Origin: Pyropia haitanensis
Taxonomy: Eukaryota; Rhodophyta; Bangiophyceae; Bangiales; Bangiaceae
Reading direction: 5' to 3'
NCBI GenBank assembly: GCA_008729055.1
Contig: SDUX01000005.1
Location: 1,744,875-1,808,874 of the forward strand
DNA length: 64,000 bases
A program made the translations under genes and the position numbers. Position 1 is the stretch's first letter, and every line of letters begins with the position of its first letter. Below are positions 52,001 through 63,137 of this stretch, in pieces. The notes under the pieces were generated by a model, which was given only the letters and a program-made list of their open reading frames with translations, did not search any database and was not told the DNA's origin.

Positions 52001-53033
52001 TGGCCCCCAGTTGGCCTCCACCTTCTTCCGGGGCTTCTGCGGTATGTTGGGCATCCGTCACCTGACCTCCACGGCCTACCATCCGCAGACGCAAGGCCAA
52101 GTGGAACGCTACAATCGGACCATCGTGGCGCAGCTGAAGGCCTACGTGTCGGCGCACCAGGAGTCGTGGGACGAGTTGGTCTCTGTTCTCTCTTTGGCCT
52201 ACAACTCCCGGCCGCAGCAGAGCACCGGCGTGGCCCCCTTGGAGTTCGCGGCCCCCGAGAAAGTCCGCAACCTGTCCCTCGAGCGTTTGCCGGCCAGCCC
52301 GTACCCCAAGGAGGTCCCCCAGTCACCGCGGGCCGCTCGGGAGTATTATCGGGCCCGCCTGAGGAACCTGACCCACCAGGTGCGGAAGGCCTTGGCTTCA
52401 ACGCAGCGGAGGTACAAGCGGGCCTACGACAAGAGGGTGAGGCCCGTCAACAAGACCCTACGTGTGGGTGACTGGGCCTACGTCGACGCCAACATCCAAC
52501 ACCCCAAGAAGTTGGACGAGACTGTCTTGGGCCCTTTCCAGATTGTCGGCCGAGACGCCCATACGGTTACGGTTATGATGGATGGCCATCGTGAGCGGGT
52601 CAGTGGGGACAACGTGGCGCGCGCCCCCACCCCGAAAGACCAAGTGGACTCCTCGACCATCCTGCGCGGACCACAAGGCCTAGCGGTGCCGTGGGACCAC
52701 ACCGAGACGGGCCAACAATTTGTTTGGGAGCGCTTCGTGGACTACACGCACGACGAGGAGGGCAAGCTTTGGCTACTCGTGCGCTGGTGGGGTTACGCGG
52801 CCGACGAGGACACCTGGGAGCCCCACGACAGGCTCGACGAGCGCAAGGTATCCGAATACAGCCGGCGGTTGGGCGTCGCGGCTCCCCCTACGGCCGGCGA
52901 GATAAGGGCACTTTGGGGCCCCCTCTATGAGCTCTGCCATCCGGGCGAGGAGTTGGACGTGGCCGCAAACCCGAGCGACCCCATGAGCTTGGTGGGGGCC
53001 CTCACGATAGACCCGGGCTTTTCGTGGGCCTGA
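48828..53033 (+). pseudogene. pol: element 2 pol with chromodomain, three in-frame TAG
   Basis: One continuous frame (-1 relative to gag), broken only by TAG at 49314, 50388 and 51990. Protease: AVLDTGAGPSVIRE and VILGMDF. RT: FCVDYRTLN, LPFGLTIAPATF, YLDD (near 50490). RNase H: DTDASAAQVGC, TEREGLAVVW, RTDHTALKW, HAADTMSR. Integrase: HTPAHAGHPGVNKM and CDVCAKS zinc residues, then CLDSLGPLP, TDNGPQL and QTQGQVERYN for DDE. Chromodomain at the C-terminus: FVWERFVDYTHDEEGK, LLVRWWGYAADEDTWEPH. The end is TGA at 53031. There is no Dam-like domain here, unlike element 1. Catalytic residues are otherwise intact. Confidence 0.9.
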
Positions 53034-54379
53034 GGCGGCCGCGAGCTGGCGACCTTCCTGCCGGACCGCCCGGCTGCACCGCTAAGTCAAGGGTACTATG
53101 GGGCCACCGGTGTTATGTCGGAGAGGCGACGTGCCATGGTCGAAGCCAAGACTGTTCGAAAAAGGGGGGCTACTTTTGCCACGTGGCCGTCGTCACGCCC
53201 ATCTTGCTCCCCGGCTTCCATTTCGACCAAGTCCCGTCTTCTTCCGATGCGGTCCGACCGGATTCGGGCCGTTGCAACACTGTCAAATCAAGGGGCAACT
53301 TTATTTGGGGCTGCAACGCACCTGGCGGGATCGATTGCTTACAGTCGTCCCTTTCCATGGCGGCCTCCTCCCTCCCCTCGCCCACGACGTCCACTCTTCC
53401 TGCCGATGTTGGCCAACCTGACGGTGCCCTACGTGCTCATGACGTCGGCCACCGTCGGGCCGAACGCGACGACCCCAAGCTCCGGGGCACGAGGACGGCC
53501 GGCACGGTCCCACTTGGCCCGCGGCGACGCAGGCGACGCCGGCGGCCCCCCCCCCCCCGTCCTCCTCCCGCTCCTCCTCTCCCTTCGGCCCGCCTGACCA
53601 TCTTCTTGATCTTCTCGTGGGCCTTGACCTTGTCGACCTTGGCACCCGTCTTGGCCCCCGACATGAGGGTGGACACCTGGTCGAGGGCCCTCGCGGGGAA
53701 GTGGGCCGTACGGGTTGATGGAACAAGACGGCCGCAAGGACCAGACGCGGGGAGACAACAACGGCCGCGGAGGCGAGACAAGAAGGCCAAGGTCGGCGGT
53801 TAGTGTGCCTGGTGGCCGCGGTGGTGGCGGCCGTCGGTGCCCTTTCTCCCCTCTTGTCCCTCTTTCCCTTCCCCACCGTCGGCGACACTTACCTTGGCTG
53901 CCGGTCGGCGCGGAGGAGACCGTGGAGGTGGACGCCGTCGTGGGTGTTCAGGAGCGGGCCCACCACTTGCCAGTACGGCAGCGCCTCGAGGCCCGCCGGT
54001 GCCAACGACTCGACCCGGTCGGCCAAGGCGGACACGCCGACAAGGTGGGGCAAAGCGGGGCGGACGAGAGGAAGCGGACGCGCCGGCCAGCGCGGAACGG
54101 GACGGCCAACGCGACGGAGAGGGGCGGGCGGAGGCAGGACGTGTGGCGGCCGAGACGGGACGAGCAGGCGGCCTGACGAGGCCAGCGCGCGAACTAGGCC
54201 GTTATATACCCCTCGGTGGCCAACCCTCCCCCGCCCTCCCCCTCCCTCCCCCTCTCCGCTGGCCCACGCTGCACACGTACCCGATCCGGCCCGTATGCAT
54301 GCTCCCTCCCGGGAGACCTCTTACGCGTGCCACCCTTGAGTGCGGCCGGCGGGGACGCTCGGCCTCGGTGAAGGGGCCA
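53034..54379 (-). other. antisense-open segment between pol and 3' LTR of element 2
   Basis: The best antisense piece lies in 53437-53790, including LDQVSTLMSGAKTGAKVDKV followed by a Lys-rich helix. Another minus frame near 53430-53480 reads ELGVVAFGPTVADVMST. As in element 1, the ORFs are short and in different frames. No plus-strand protein is recognised. Confidence 0.4.
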
Positions 54380-55000
54380 TGTAGCGTTTGGGGCCTCTGG
54401 TGGCGGCCTGACGAGGCCTACGTTGCGGCGGCCCCGCGTTACCTGGCGGCCCGCGGTGGCATGGTGGCGGACTCGATCCGGGTGGCGGTTGTGGCGGCCC
54501 TTCCCCTGGTTGGACTTGGTGGCCTGCTACTTACGGTTTCTCTTGCATTTGTTCTGATCGATTTTCACTGCGTGATTTCGTGCTTTTCGCCCTTTTTTCC
54601 CATTGGGTTTTTGGGCGGATTGCATCTGTGTGAGGGTTTTTCGCTTGCATCTGAGTGGAGGGATTTTAGCGTGGAGCGGGGTGCCCCGGCGGGGCAGGTG
54701 CACGCTGGCACTTGGCCCGCTGGAGGCGCCCCTGAGAGGGGGCGCCCTGGCGGCCCCTCGGGGGGTGGTGTGGAGAGCTCTTAGGGGCTTGGCCCGCGGG
54801 CCACGTGAGATCCACCTTGTAAAACAACGTTGCTTTGGGTTCTCCTTCCCCTTGGGCTTTAGCCTTTTCCCTTACCTCTGGCTGTTGAGGTGGGCAAGTG
54901 TGTGTGGGACTCCCTGGCCCGTTCCTTCTGGTAGCCCTCTGTTCTCTGGCGGTGGCGACGCGGGGCGGACAACGGCCGCAGAACGGCCAGTAACGCTACA
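54380..55000 (+). repeat. 3' LTR of element 2
   Basis: 621 bp, about 99% identical by eye to the 5' LTR; differences seen include T/C in GGATTG(T/C)ATC and A/C in GACAA(A/C)GG. CGCAC follows. Confidence 0.95.
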
Positions 55001-55501
55001 CGCACGCCTGCAACGAGGGGGGCCCGCCCACGACCCACAATCCGGCGCACCTAGGGGCCCACCCCCCTCCCGCGGCACCGTACACGCATTTGTACGTGCC
55101 TGCAACGGGGGTGGGTCCCGGAAATGCGCCGTCTGGAGAGGATCCGCCCCCCTCCCTCTCTCTTACACGGCCCCACGTGGACGCCCGCGCCCATCCACGT
55201 GCCCACCCGCACGCACACAAGCACGGCCACAGGCACGCGCGCATCCCACGGCGCGCCCACCCATCCGCGGCGCCCGACCCGTCCCCGTCGCCCGCACTAC
55301 CGGCCGCCCGCCCCCCGCCAATCACATCCCGGCCGCGGGGGTCGCGGCCCGCGGCTGTCATCGGCCGCGGCGGTCTGCCTTGCAGGGGGCCGCCGCAAGC
55401 CGTGGTGGCGGTGGCCCTGGAGCTGGCCGCCGGTGGCCGCCGCTGGACATGACCAAGGGGAGGGGGGGGTGGCGAAACAGGGGGGGGGCGCCCCCGTCGG
55501 C

Positions 55502-58254
55502 ATGCAGCCGTTCGAGAGCGCCCGTCCCCGCGGGTTTCGGCTGAACCGCAAGGTCTACGTCAATGATGTGCGGCATCTCGACGACATGCCGATGTACCAG
55601 GCCACCAACCCGGGCGTGGTTGCCTACATCTATCGTTGCTAAGGCGGCCAAACCGCCGACGCCGCCCTCGACCGCCTGTGTGACCGGCTTGGGGGGGGGA
55701 CCGCCACCGACCCCTCCCTCTCCGCCGGCTTCGCGGCTCGCACGACCAAACGCGCCAGCCACGGCGCGTGGACCAGCAACATCTTATTCTACGGCAAGAT
55801 TGGGGCCGCCCGCACGAGCAGCCGCACGTGCTCCGCCCCTCTCGTCTGCCCATACATGCCCGAGCACCTGCGCCTCACACCGTACTCGTCGCCGGAGGCC
55901 GACGCGGATGACGCCATCCTGGCATCTGCCATCACCCATGCCGAGATGGAGCGCAGCCCCGCATACAAGGCCAAGAACCAGACGCTGTGCTTTTACCGCG
56001 CGCAGGCCGCCAAACTCTGCCCGTACCGCCAGCTGGACTACGCCCGCCTGGGGACGAGCACGCCGAGGCCCTGCACCGGCCACATGCGCCTCCGCCCCCT
56101 CCACAGCGGCCAATGGTTTGTGGGGTGCACCGCATACGCTAACGAGGACGGCCATCGCTTTGTCCTCGTCCCGCCCTCTGTAAACGTTGAGATGCTGGCC
56201 TGCTTCATTGAGGACCCTACCAAGGCGACCACCACGACCGACCCGCCCGCCACGTGCCTGTCCATGGAGTCCTGCTGGGCCCGCCACCACACTAGCCCGC
56301 TGGAGCCCGAGAGCGGGGTCCGACTGGTGCCGGCGGGGAGCAACCCCGACGGCGCGTGCCCTGCACGACTGACCGTTTATTCCTTCACGAAGCCGGCCCT
56401 GCACAACTACGCCGTCGTCGTCCTCACCGAAGAGCACACCCACCCACGCGCAATACGAGCCGTACCGAATGGCCACCTACGAAGCCGCGTGTTCGACATG
56501 CTGCACACGGACCCAACAAGCACCCGCGCGGAGCTGGCCAAACGCATACGAGACGACACAGGCCTTGAGCCCAACTCCGCCGCCATCCGCCACGCTTGGG
56601 CGGACTACGGCCTCGCACGCAACCCGCTGGGGGAGGACCAGGTGGGGGTCACGGCCCGCCTGGCAGCCTCGGCGGGGGAGCCCCAGTACATCCGCAAGAT
56701 CGTGTTTGGTGCGCGCGGCGGCGACGACCACAACTGCACCTACAGCTACGTGACCTTTATTTCTGAGGACATGATCAAAACCGCCTGCATGCAGAGCACT
56801 GTCTGTGCCGACATGAGATTCAAGGACTTCACCCCCCCCCCCGCCCCGGCAGGAACCAGCCAGCTATGGCACCTGTTCTCGATCACCGTCTGGAGCCAAC
56901 GCCTGCATCGGACCGTGTCTGTGTTCAAATCCGCCACGCTCTGGGAGTGCGCCGACCTGTACCGGGAGCTGTTCGAAGAGTTTTTACGCGAGTGCGCACT
57001 GAGGGGGCAGCTGATGCCGGCGGTGGACACGGCGGTGACGGGGCGGACGATGAAGGGGATGCGGCAGTAGGAGATGGTATCGATCACACTGGACTTCTCG
57101 CTGCCGCAGGAGCAGGGGGCGGCGCTGCCGCTCGCGAGGCGCGCGGGGCTGACCAACGCAGTGGACGCTGCACGTGCGTTTTTGCGCGGCTGCGGCGTGC
57201 ACCTGCATCGCGCCGTGCAACGTCTGCCCGTGGACCGAGAGGGGGCTGACGAGGACCTGAACCGCCGCCTGGTGGCGGCGCCGACCGGAGTCGCCACGCT
57301 GGCCGAGACGAAGGAGCGTCTGACCACCCTCCGCTCCCACACAAACAAGCAAGTGCGCGACTGGACCGCCTGGGCGGACCGCGACATCATCCGCTACATG
57401 ATCTTCCCCCGGATATACAGCCGCATGCACCCCGACCTGCTCGTCGCCGTGCCGGCCAACACTAACGTACCGGAGAGCCGGCACCACGCCAACCTCACTC
57501 GCTGCCCCCCCGGTCAACTCCTGCAGGTGATCAGTAGACACGAGACGATGGACACGCAGGCAATGACGGAGTGTTACGCACGAGGCAGCGGTGGCAGCGA
57601 GAAGAGCAGACCTCTCAACGACGAGAAACGATACGCACGCCAAGCAGACCGCAGCCACAATGCCCGCGCCAAAGCCAACGACCGCATGAAGGCCGCCGGC
57701 AGTACGATTGCCATCGACGACCGCACAATGCCCACCAAGACGGAGCCCGCCGACGACCACACAGCGAGCACTGCGAACCCCGAGACGCAAACGATGGACG
57801 CAGAGCCGCACGACGAGACGTAGCCCACGCTTGCCACTGACTCGCAATCGCAACAAGGCGGGGGAGGGGCCCGGCCGTCGTCGCCCCACGAGGCGCCCAC
57901 GACACCGACGCCGGGGCCCCACACCCCGCCAGCGTTGCCGGGCCCCCCCCCGCCAAGCGCGGGCGCAAGTCGGCGGTGGCGCGGGGCGCTGCTGCCGCCG
58001 CGAAGCGGTCCAGGCGCGCGCCGACGGCTGAAGGCACGCGCGCGGACGTGTCCCGCCTGGTCGCCGTCTTGGAGCGGCAGGTGGCCATGACGGAGAGGCA
58101 GATGAGCGTCACGGCGCAGCAGCAGGAGATGCTGCGCGCACTGCTGGAGCAGCAGCAGCCGGCGGCGTTGACGCCGACAAAGACAACGGAGTCACACGCC
58201 GGCAGCAGTCCGCACCGGCAAGACCCGCCCGACGGCCCGACACCTCATCTCTGA
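55502..58254 (+). pseudogene. MULE-B transposase, with in-frame stops
   Basis: ATG at 55502 (MQPFESARPRGFRLNRKVYV). The same frame runs to 57823, with TAA at 55640 and TAG at 57068. The N-terminal zinc region has CPYMPEHLRL, LCPYRQLDYA, WFVGCTAYANEDGHR and HTHP, comparable to MULE-A. Then comes an HTH-like stretch (STRAELAKRIRDDTGLEPNS), and the DDE core: CADMRFKDF (first Asp), ITLDFSLPQ (second Asp) with FLRGCGVHLHRAVQR, and ANTNVPESRHH (Glu). Frame 57976-58254 encodes a coiled-coil tail (RLVAVLERQVAMTERQMSVT), one frame off after the stop at 57821, so a frameshift or intron separates it. The triad is present, but the stops suggest inactivity. Confidence 0.8.
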
Positions 58255-60002
58255 TCATCAGTTGTTTTTCTTTTTGTTCTTTTTCCTTGTGTGTGGGCTC
58301 ATGCTCGTCTCTTTGTGCTCGTGTCGACTGAGGGACTGAGGGAGATAACTGCGTGACGTTGTTTGTGCTTGAGAGTCGCACTTGAGTTTCGCATGCATCT
58401 ACATGCTTTACAAAGCTTTGCCACACGCACGCACAGACGACGCCTCCCGCGCCGCCGAGCCCCCGCCCGTTCAACCCTAGCTTTCCGCCTTCCCAAAGGA
58501 AAGGACCAGACAACAAGAAAAGAGCGACGCGCCGCGCTTTTGTCGTTGCGGGAAGAGGAGAGAGACGCACGTCGCTCGTGCACCGGACCGACAGACACAA
58601 CATCTCGACCGGCCCCCTCCACACCCCCACGACAGCGCCGTCGCTGCACGCTCGCCACCACACGCCACCCAGACGTCCCCACACGAAGCCCCTCAACAGC
58701 GGCGGACCAGCAGCTCCATGGCCCCACTGCCTGCGCACGCCCACCCGCTCACGCGCTCCACACGCACGTCCTCCGCCCCCTGCCGCGCCCCCCCCCCACA
58801 CAGCAACGCAGCAATCGCAACTGTGCGCCCCCCCCCACCCGGCCAAACACGTTCCCAGGCTCGCTTGCTGGCCCGCTCCAACCGCAACAGGTCCGCTCAC
58901 GCACCCCCAACGTCCCCGCGCGTCGTGCTGACTCATCGACGCGACGGCTCGCCACCCCTCAAACGCAACCAGGGCCACACACAGACTCGTGCACGCACGT
59001 CCGGTGACTCTGGCACAATCTCGTCAAAACAATATCTCCCCGTGATCCCACGCCTTGCCACACCCGGACACGTCCGACCACCATGATTCACAAACTCCAC
59101 TTGCAACGAAAACATTTCACTCATCGACGGTAACATGACGCTTCATCACCGTATTCGACGACTAATCCTGCCAATTCTAAGAGCACGTCTACCGGTGCGC
59201 CAAAAGTTCCATGCAAACCGCCATTTATTTTGCATATGCATCAAGGCATGTCTACCGGGCAACTTCTCACTACATTTCCATCATCACCCAAATATTACAT
59301 CAACGCACATTTCTGTTGCAAGTCGAGCGTAGGCTGTGGCATGTTCTCTGGATGACCGCCTCCGGCTACGTCTCGTAACCTGCCGCCGCTGTCTCCCAAA
59401 AGCGGACCTAGCGCATGTCGACGACCGACTCAGTGATTCGCATCCACGCGTTTCCAGGGCCAAGTCCTCCGCAGCCGAGAAGGAAGGCCGGCGGACCGCC
59501 TTAGTGCTGCCATCGACTGCCAATTGAGGAACGCGCGCGAGCCGGCGGCGGTGCTGGGGTTAGAAGCGTGGTGAGGGGGGTGTGGGTGGAGCGGCGGATT
59601 TATGGGCGTTGCTCCGTGGAGTGGAACGTGTAAAGCGTCGTCAGGCAAGCACTGCTCAGATTGGCAGCGGGATCCAGGATTGCGCGACTCAAGAAGTCCG
59701 CTGCAGCTGGCAGACACGTCTCAACCTTACAGAAGGTGTCTCCAGTAGCAAGTCTCTTCCGCTGAGCTGGCGCATGTGATTGGCTGAAGCGTTTTTCATA
59801 TGCATCACGGCTGAGCCATCCTAAGATGGATATTGTGCAGATTTGGCTTTCCATAGCGCGTTTTCCATCAGAATATGGCGATTTACATCACCTGTAGACT
59901 TGCTCTGTGGAAACATATGAAAACACATAGAGATTTGGCGCCCCGGTACACGTTCTCTAACCTGCACATCCTGTGCCAAAACTATCCCTATGGCAGGACC
60001 CG
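58255..60002. other. right arm of MULE-B
   Basis: No protein recognised. 58440-58980 is C-rich and open on both strands by composition. 59040-59340 is comparatively AT-rich. The inverted terminal repeat occupies about 59955-60002. Confidence 0.45.
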
Positions 60003-60551
60003 CCGTTGACAGTTGCACCGCCTCGGCGCGCGGGCGCACTGAGGCGGTGGGGCACACCTAATTATGGGCGGTCACCAGGATCTGAAAAAGGTGAATTATG
60101 GCAACTCCTCGTGCCGTACTTCCGGAGATTTTGCCTGAGATGCGCGTGGTCAGCACCCGCTGCGGGCAGATCCCATCGCCGACGCGAACCCCCACCGCCA
60201 CGTCAACCACACCGCGGCTGTCTGCTTCCTACGACAGCCCGTCACATGCAGCCCCTTACGCGCACGTGCACAAGGACCCCCATACTACTACGATACCCGG
60301 CCATCGTGTGTGGAGACCCCTCACCCGACGTTAGCCCCATGGACGTAGCCGCAACGGCCTAGGGCTGTGCTTCTTTGAGGTATGTCTCGTTTTGATGCCG
60401 TCAAGCGAGGTGAAGCATATACATTGTTTTTGGCTTGGAGTGACCAGCGGATGCAGCGCATCGAGCCGGACACGCCCATCTGCGGGAACCCCTCGAGTCT
60501 GTCTTGCAACCTGTGCCGGCGGCGCTCTGACGCATGCACGTTGTTTATACG
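60003..60551. other. spacer between MULE-B and the GCR1-like gene
   Basis: 60003-60012 is the right target duplication of MULE-B. The rest shows no recognisable gene; the GCR1-like gene on the minus strand ends at its right border. Confidence 0.35.
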
Positions 60552-61475
60552 CTACACCCCTCCACTCGGGTAGTCCTTCCTCGCTCGAGTGAGGACCTCT
60601 TTGGTGTTGCGCGCGTCGGCGTACTTGCGCTTGATGGTCGCGAGCACGCCGTCAACGCCAACAGCGCGGCCCCGCCGCAGGTACTCGACGTCGAACGCTC
60701 GATAAAGGGCCGCCCGCTCCGAGTACAGCTTAATATAGCTCCTCTTCGCCTCTCCCTCTTGCCGCAACCGCCACCGGTTACCAAACTGCTCTTGGAGCTC
60801 CCGGATGGCAACCCGGCCGTCGTGGCCGACCGCATATGCATCAAGGGCCTGCTCCCACGTCAGCCCCTGCCCCATGGGGAGGAGCGGCACCGCCTCGTCG
60901 TCGCCGTCCCTCACGGGCACCCCGGCCAGCTTCCCACGCGCATGCAGGTCCAGCACGTGCGCGCGGTCCGCAGCCTTGCGCGTCGAGGTGACAGGCTGCG
61001 GCGGGGGCGCGGCCGCCGTCGGCAGCAGCGGCACGGTCGCACTCGGCAGCACCTGGGGTGGCGCAGGCAGCGCGGGGGGGGGTGGGGAGGCACGTGCAAG
61101 CTCCTCCCGCACAGCAAAGACCGCGCGCGGGTCCCGAATAACGCCGTCGGCTAAAAACCGGGACAACAGCTCTCACGGGCGCCGCTGGGCGGCCTCCAGG
61201 CGCTCGAATCGCGCGTCGATGTGCTGGCGGGTACCCACCGCGTCGGCAGCGCCGGTCGCAATAACGCGCTCCACCCCCACGTCCACGTGCTGCTTCACCG
61301 CCGCCCCGCCGTCGTCGATCCGCGTGGAGAGCCGCTTCTCAAGCTCGGCCTGCTTGGCGCTGGGCGCGGTTGCCACCGTCTGCACAGCGCGGCCGACCGA
61401 GTCCGCCAGCTTCGGCAGGATCTCCGCCACAGTGCGGCTGGCCACGTCCCCGGCGGCCTTGAGGGCCGTCGCCAT
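60552..61475 (-). pseudogene. GCR1_C-like DNA-binding protein with one in-frame TGA
   Basis: ATG at 61475 (MATALKAAGDVASRTVAEIL), one TGA at 61173-61175, then the same frame to TAG at 60552, about 307 codons. The N-terminal 100 aa are amphipathic and probably coiled-coil (RIDDGGAAVKQHVDVGVERV, HIDARFERLEAAQRR). A Pro/Ala-rich linker follows. The C-terminal 95 aa, with TWEQALDAYAVGHDGRVAIR, ELQEQFGNRWR and YSERAALYRAFDVEYLRRG, resemble the GCR1_C domain, a DNA-binding fold of yeast transcription activators that is also found in some transposon-related proteins. The TGA could be a CGA-to-TGA change or an assembly error. Context (between two MULEs) suggests a transposon gene, but I see no terminal repeats for it. 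Confidence 0.55.
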
Positions 61476-63137
61476 CGTCGCGCAGTAGGTTTTGAAGACG
61501 GGGTGGGACAAAAGTGGGTGTCGGTGGATATATGACGTTGGGGGGACGCTCGCCGTTGACAGCCGGGCCGCCGGGGGTGCGATGAAGGAGGGGTTGGATT
61601 CGACGGTGAGGGGTAGGGTTGGATAGCTTTTCGGTGTATTTATCCAAGTGAATTGCCACTTGTAAGATGCGCACAGGTGGGGTTGGCATCGCGACGGCCC
61701 GCGACCGCCTGTGGCCGCCCGCCCGTGGCCGCCCGCCCGTCCCCCGCCAGGCGCCCGCCCGTGGCCGCCCGTCGCACCCGTGGCCACCCGCGAGGCGCAC
61801 CCGGGCGGTCGCGCGCCCCGCCAGATATGTGGCGAGCGCACTCCCACCTGGGGTGGCTGCAGCCAGCGCCACATCTGCCCTACGTCCGCGCTCCTACACC
61901 TGGTGGTGGATGGCCACACGCCCCCCCCCCGCGCTTCCTCGCATGCTCAAGCCCCGTGGCCACACCGACCGCCGCCCCCTGTTGTTGTCCCTCCCACCTC
62001 CCCCCCCCGGTTCTGTCCCGCACCCCTCTTCCCCCCCGATTGTCTTGCCTGGTTGGGATCGCCCTTGTCTCTCGCCCCTCCCCCCCCCGGTTCTCTTTCG
62101 CCCCTCCTTTCCCCACTGTTTGTCTTGCCTGGTTGGGATCGCCCTGTGTTGGCGTCCGTGTTGGCTGGATCGCCCCGTGCGGGCGTCCGTGTCTGCGCCC
62201 GACCCCCCTACACCCTCCTCTGCCTGCAAGCTACCCACCGTGCCCGCGCGCCTGGTGCGACATCTTGGCACGACCGCGCCTGCCGCCTGCGCTGCGTACG
62301 TACCCTGCGTGTCGCCTGCTCTCTCGAACATTTCTCCCGCGATGACCGTCTTTCCTCTGTGAGTTTACCTAGTTGCATTTGGCCGGGTTCTGCCCGCCCG
62401 TGTGTGCCCACCAGAGTACTGCGGCCACCACTGAGTTGAGTGTGTCTGAATGCGTCTGCCCTTGATGTTTGGGTTTTTCTCACAACCCTCTGCCCCGCGG
62501 CCCGATGCTATGCACGACCAAATGTTGCTCCACCCCATGCCCATCTGGTTGTGCCCGACCTCGCTCGAACTGTCCTCCCACACCCGCTCCGAACTCTGCT
62601 TTCGCTCCATTCCCTTGGCTGTTTCTCACACTGTGTGTGCCGCGTCATTCCCTGTTGTGCCCGTGCCGATTGCTGTTTCTTTTTGTCCTTGTCAGTCTAT
62701 CCTCACGGCTGCGCCATCCTGATGTTCCTCCCGGCTCGCGTTGGTATTCATGTACGTGTGCAGCTATTTTCTGGTCTAGTTTCGGTGTGCGCCTCTCCTT
62801 TGCTTGGGTGCATGCTTGCAGCATCGATTTTGATCACGTTTTGCTTGCAATTTCGGGGTGTGGTCACCATCCCGGACCGCAGTATACATCTTGCATTTAC
62901 ACGATGCCATTCGTAGCTCGCCGCTGCTGATTGAGTCTCGTTGCGCCTCTCCTATCGTCTCCGTCAGCTCAGAGCCATCCCTCTCCTTCAAATTCTCTCT
63001 GTCATTGCGCTGCTATCCCATGCTGTAAACTGCCGTGCTACTTCCTCCACGGCCTGCTATCCCCTTCGCCTATACCAAACAACAAGTAACCCCTACGGCG
63101 ACGGTGCTTGCGAGCTCTCCCCTTCGCCCCCTCCCTA
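61476..63137. other. spacer between GCR1-like gene and MULE-C transposase
   Basis: 61690-61800 has short GTGGCCGCCCGCCC-type repeats. 61930-62190 has two diverged copies of a CTTGCCTGGTTGGGATCGCCC segment (62045 and 62127). From 62340 to 63130 the DNA is T/C-rich without a supported gene; by analogy with MULE-A this may be the arm of MULE-C. Confidence 0.4.

Larger units (their letters stand above)
46353..55000 (+). mobile_element. Ty3/gypsy chromovirus, element 2 (full length, pol with stops)
   Basis: 8,648 bp, with 621-bp LTRs (TGTAGCG...CGCTACA) and a 5-bp duplication CGCAC (46348-46352 and 55001-55005). I count about six to seven differences between its LTRs, so it is older than element 1 but still young. 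Order: LTR, primer-binding site, gag, -1 frame overlap, protease-RT-RNase H-integrase-chromodomain, 1.3-kb antisense-open segment, purine tract (GTGAAGGGG before 54380), LTR. Three in-frame TAG codons in pol make this copy non-autonomous unless suppressed. Confidence 0.95.
45471..60002 (+). mobile_element. MULE-B, Mutator-like transposon carrying a chromovirus
   Basis: Terminal repeats: from 45471 inward AGTTCTGTCCATAGGGATAG, and inward from 60002 on the minus strand CGGGTCCTGCCATAGGGATAG without its last base; both go on to GGATGTGCAGGTTAG. The flanking duplication is CCGTTGACAG (45461-45470 and 60003-60012). Without the nested element 2 the transposon is about 5.9 kb, close to MULE-A. Its transposase gene (55502 to about 58254) is on the plus strand and has in-frame stops. 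The terminal sequences differ from MULE-A. Confidence 0.8.

Noticed and set aside
45471..60002. Single 14.5-kb giant transposon
   Set aside because: The extra length is explained by element 2 with its own LTRs and CGCAC duplication.
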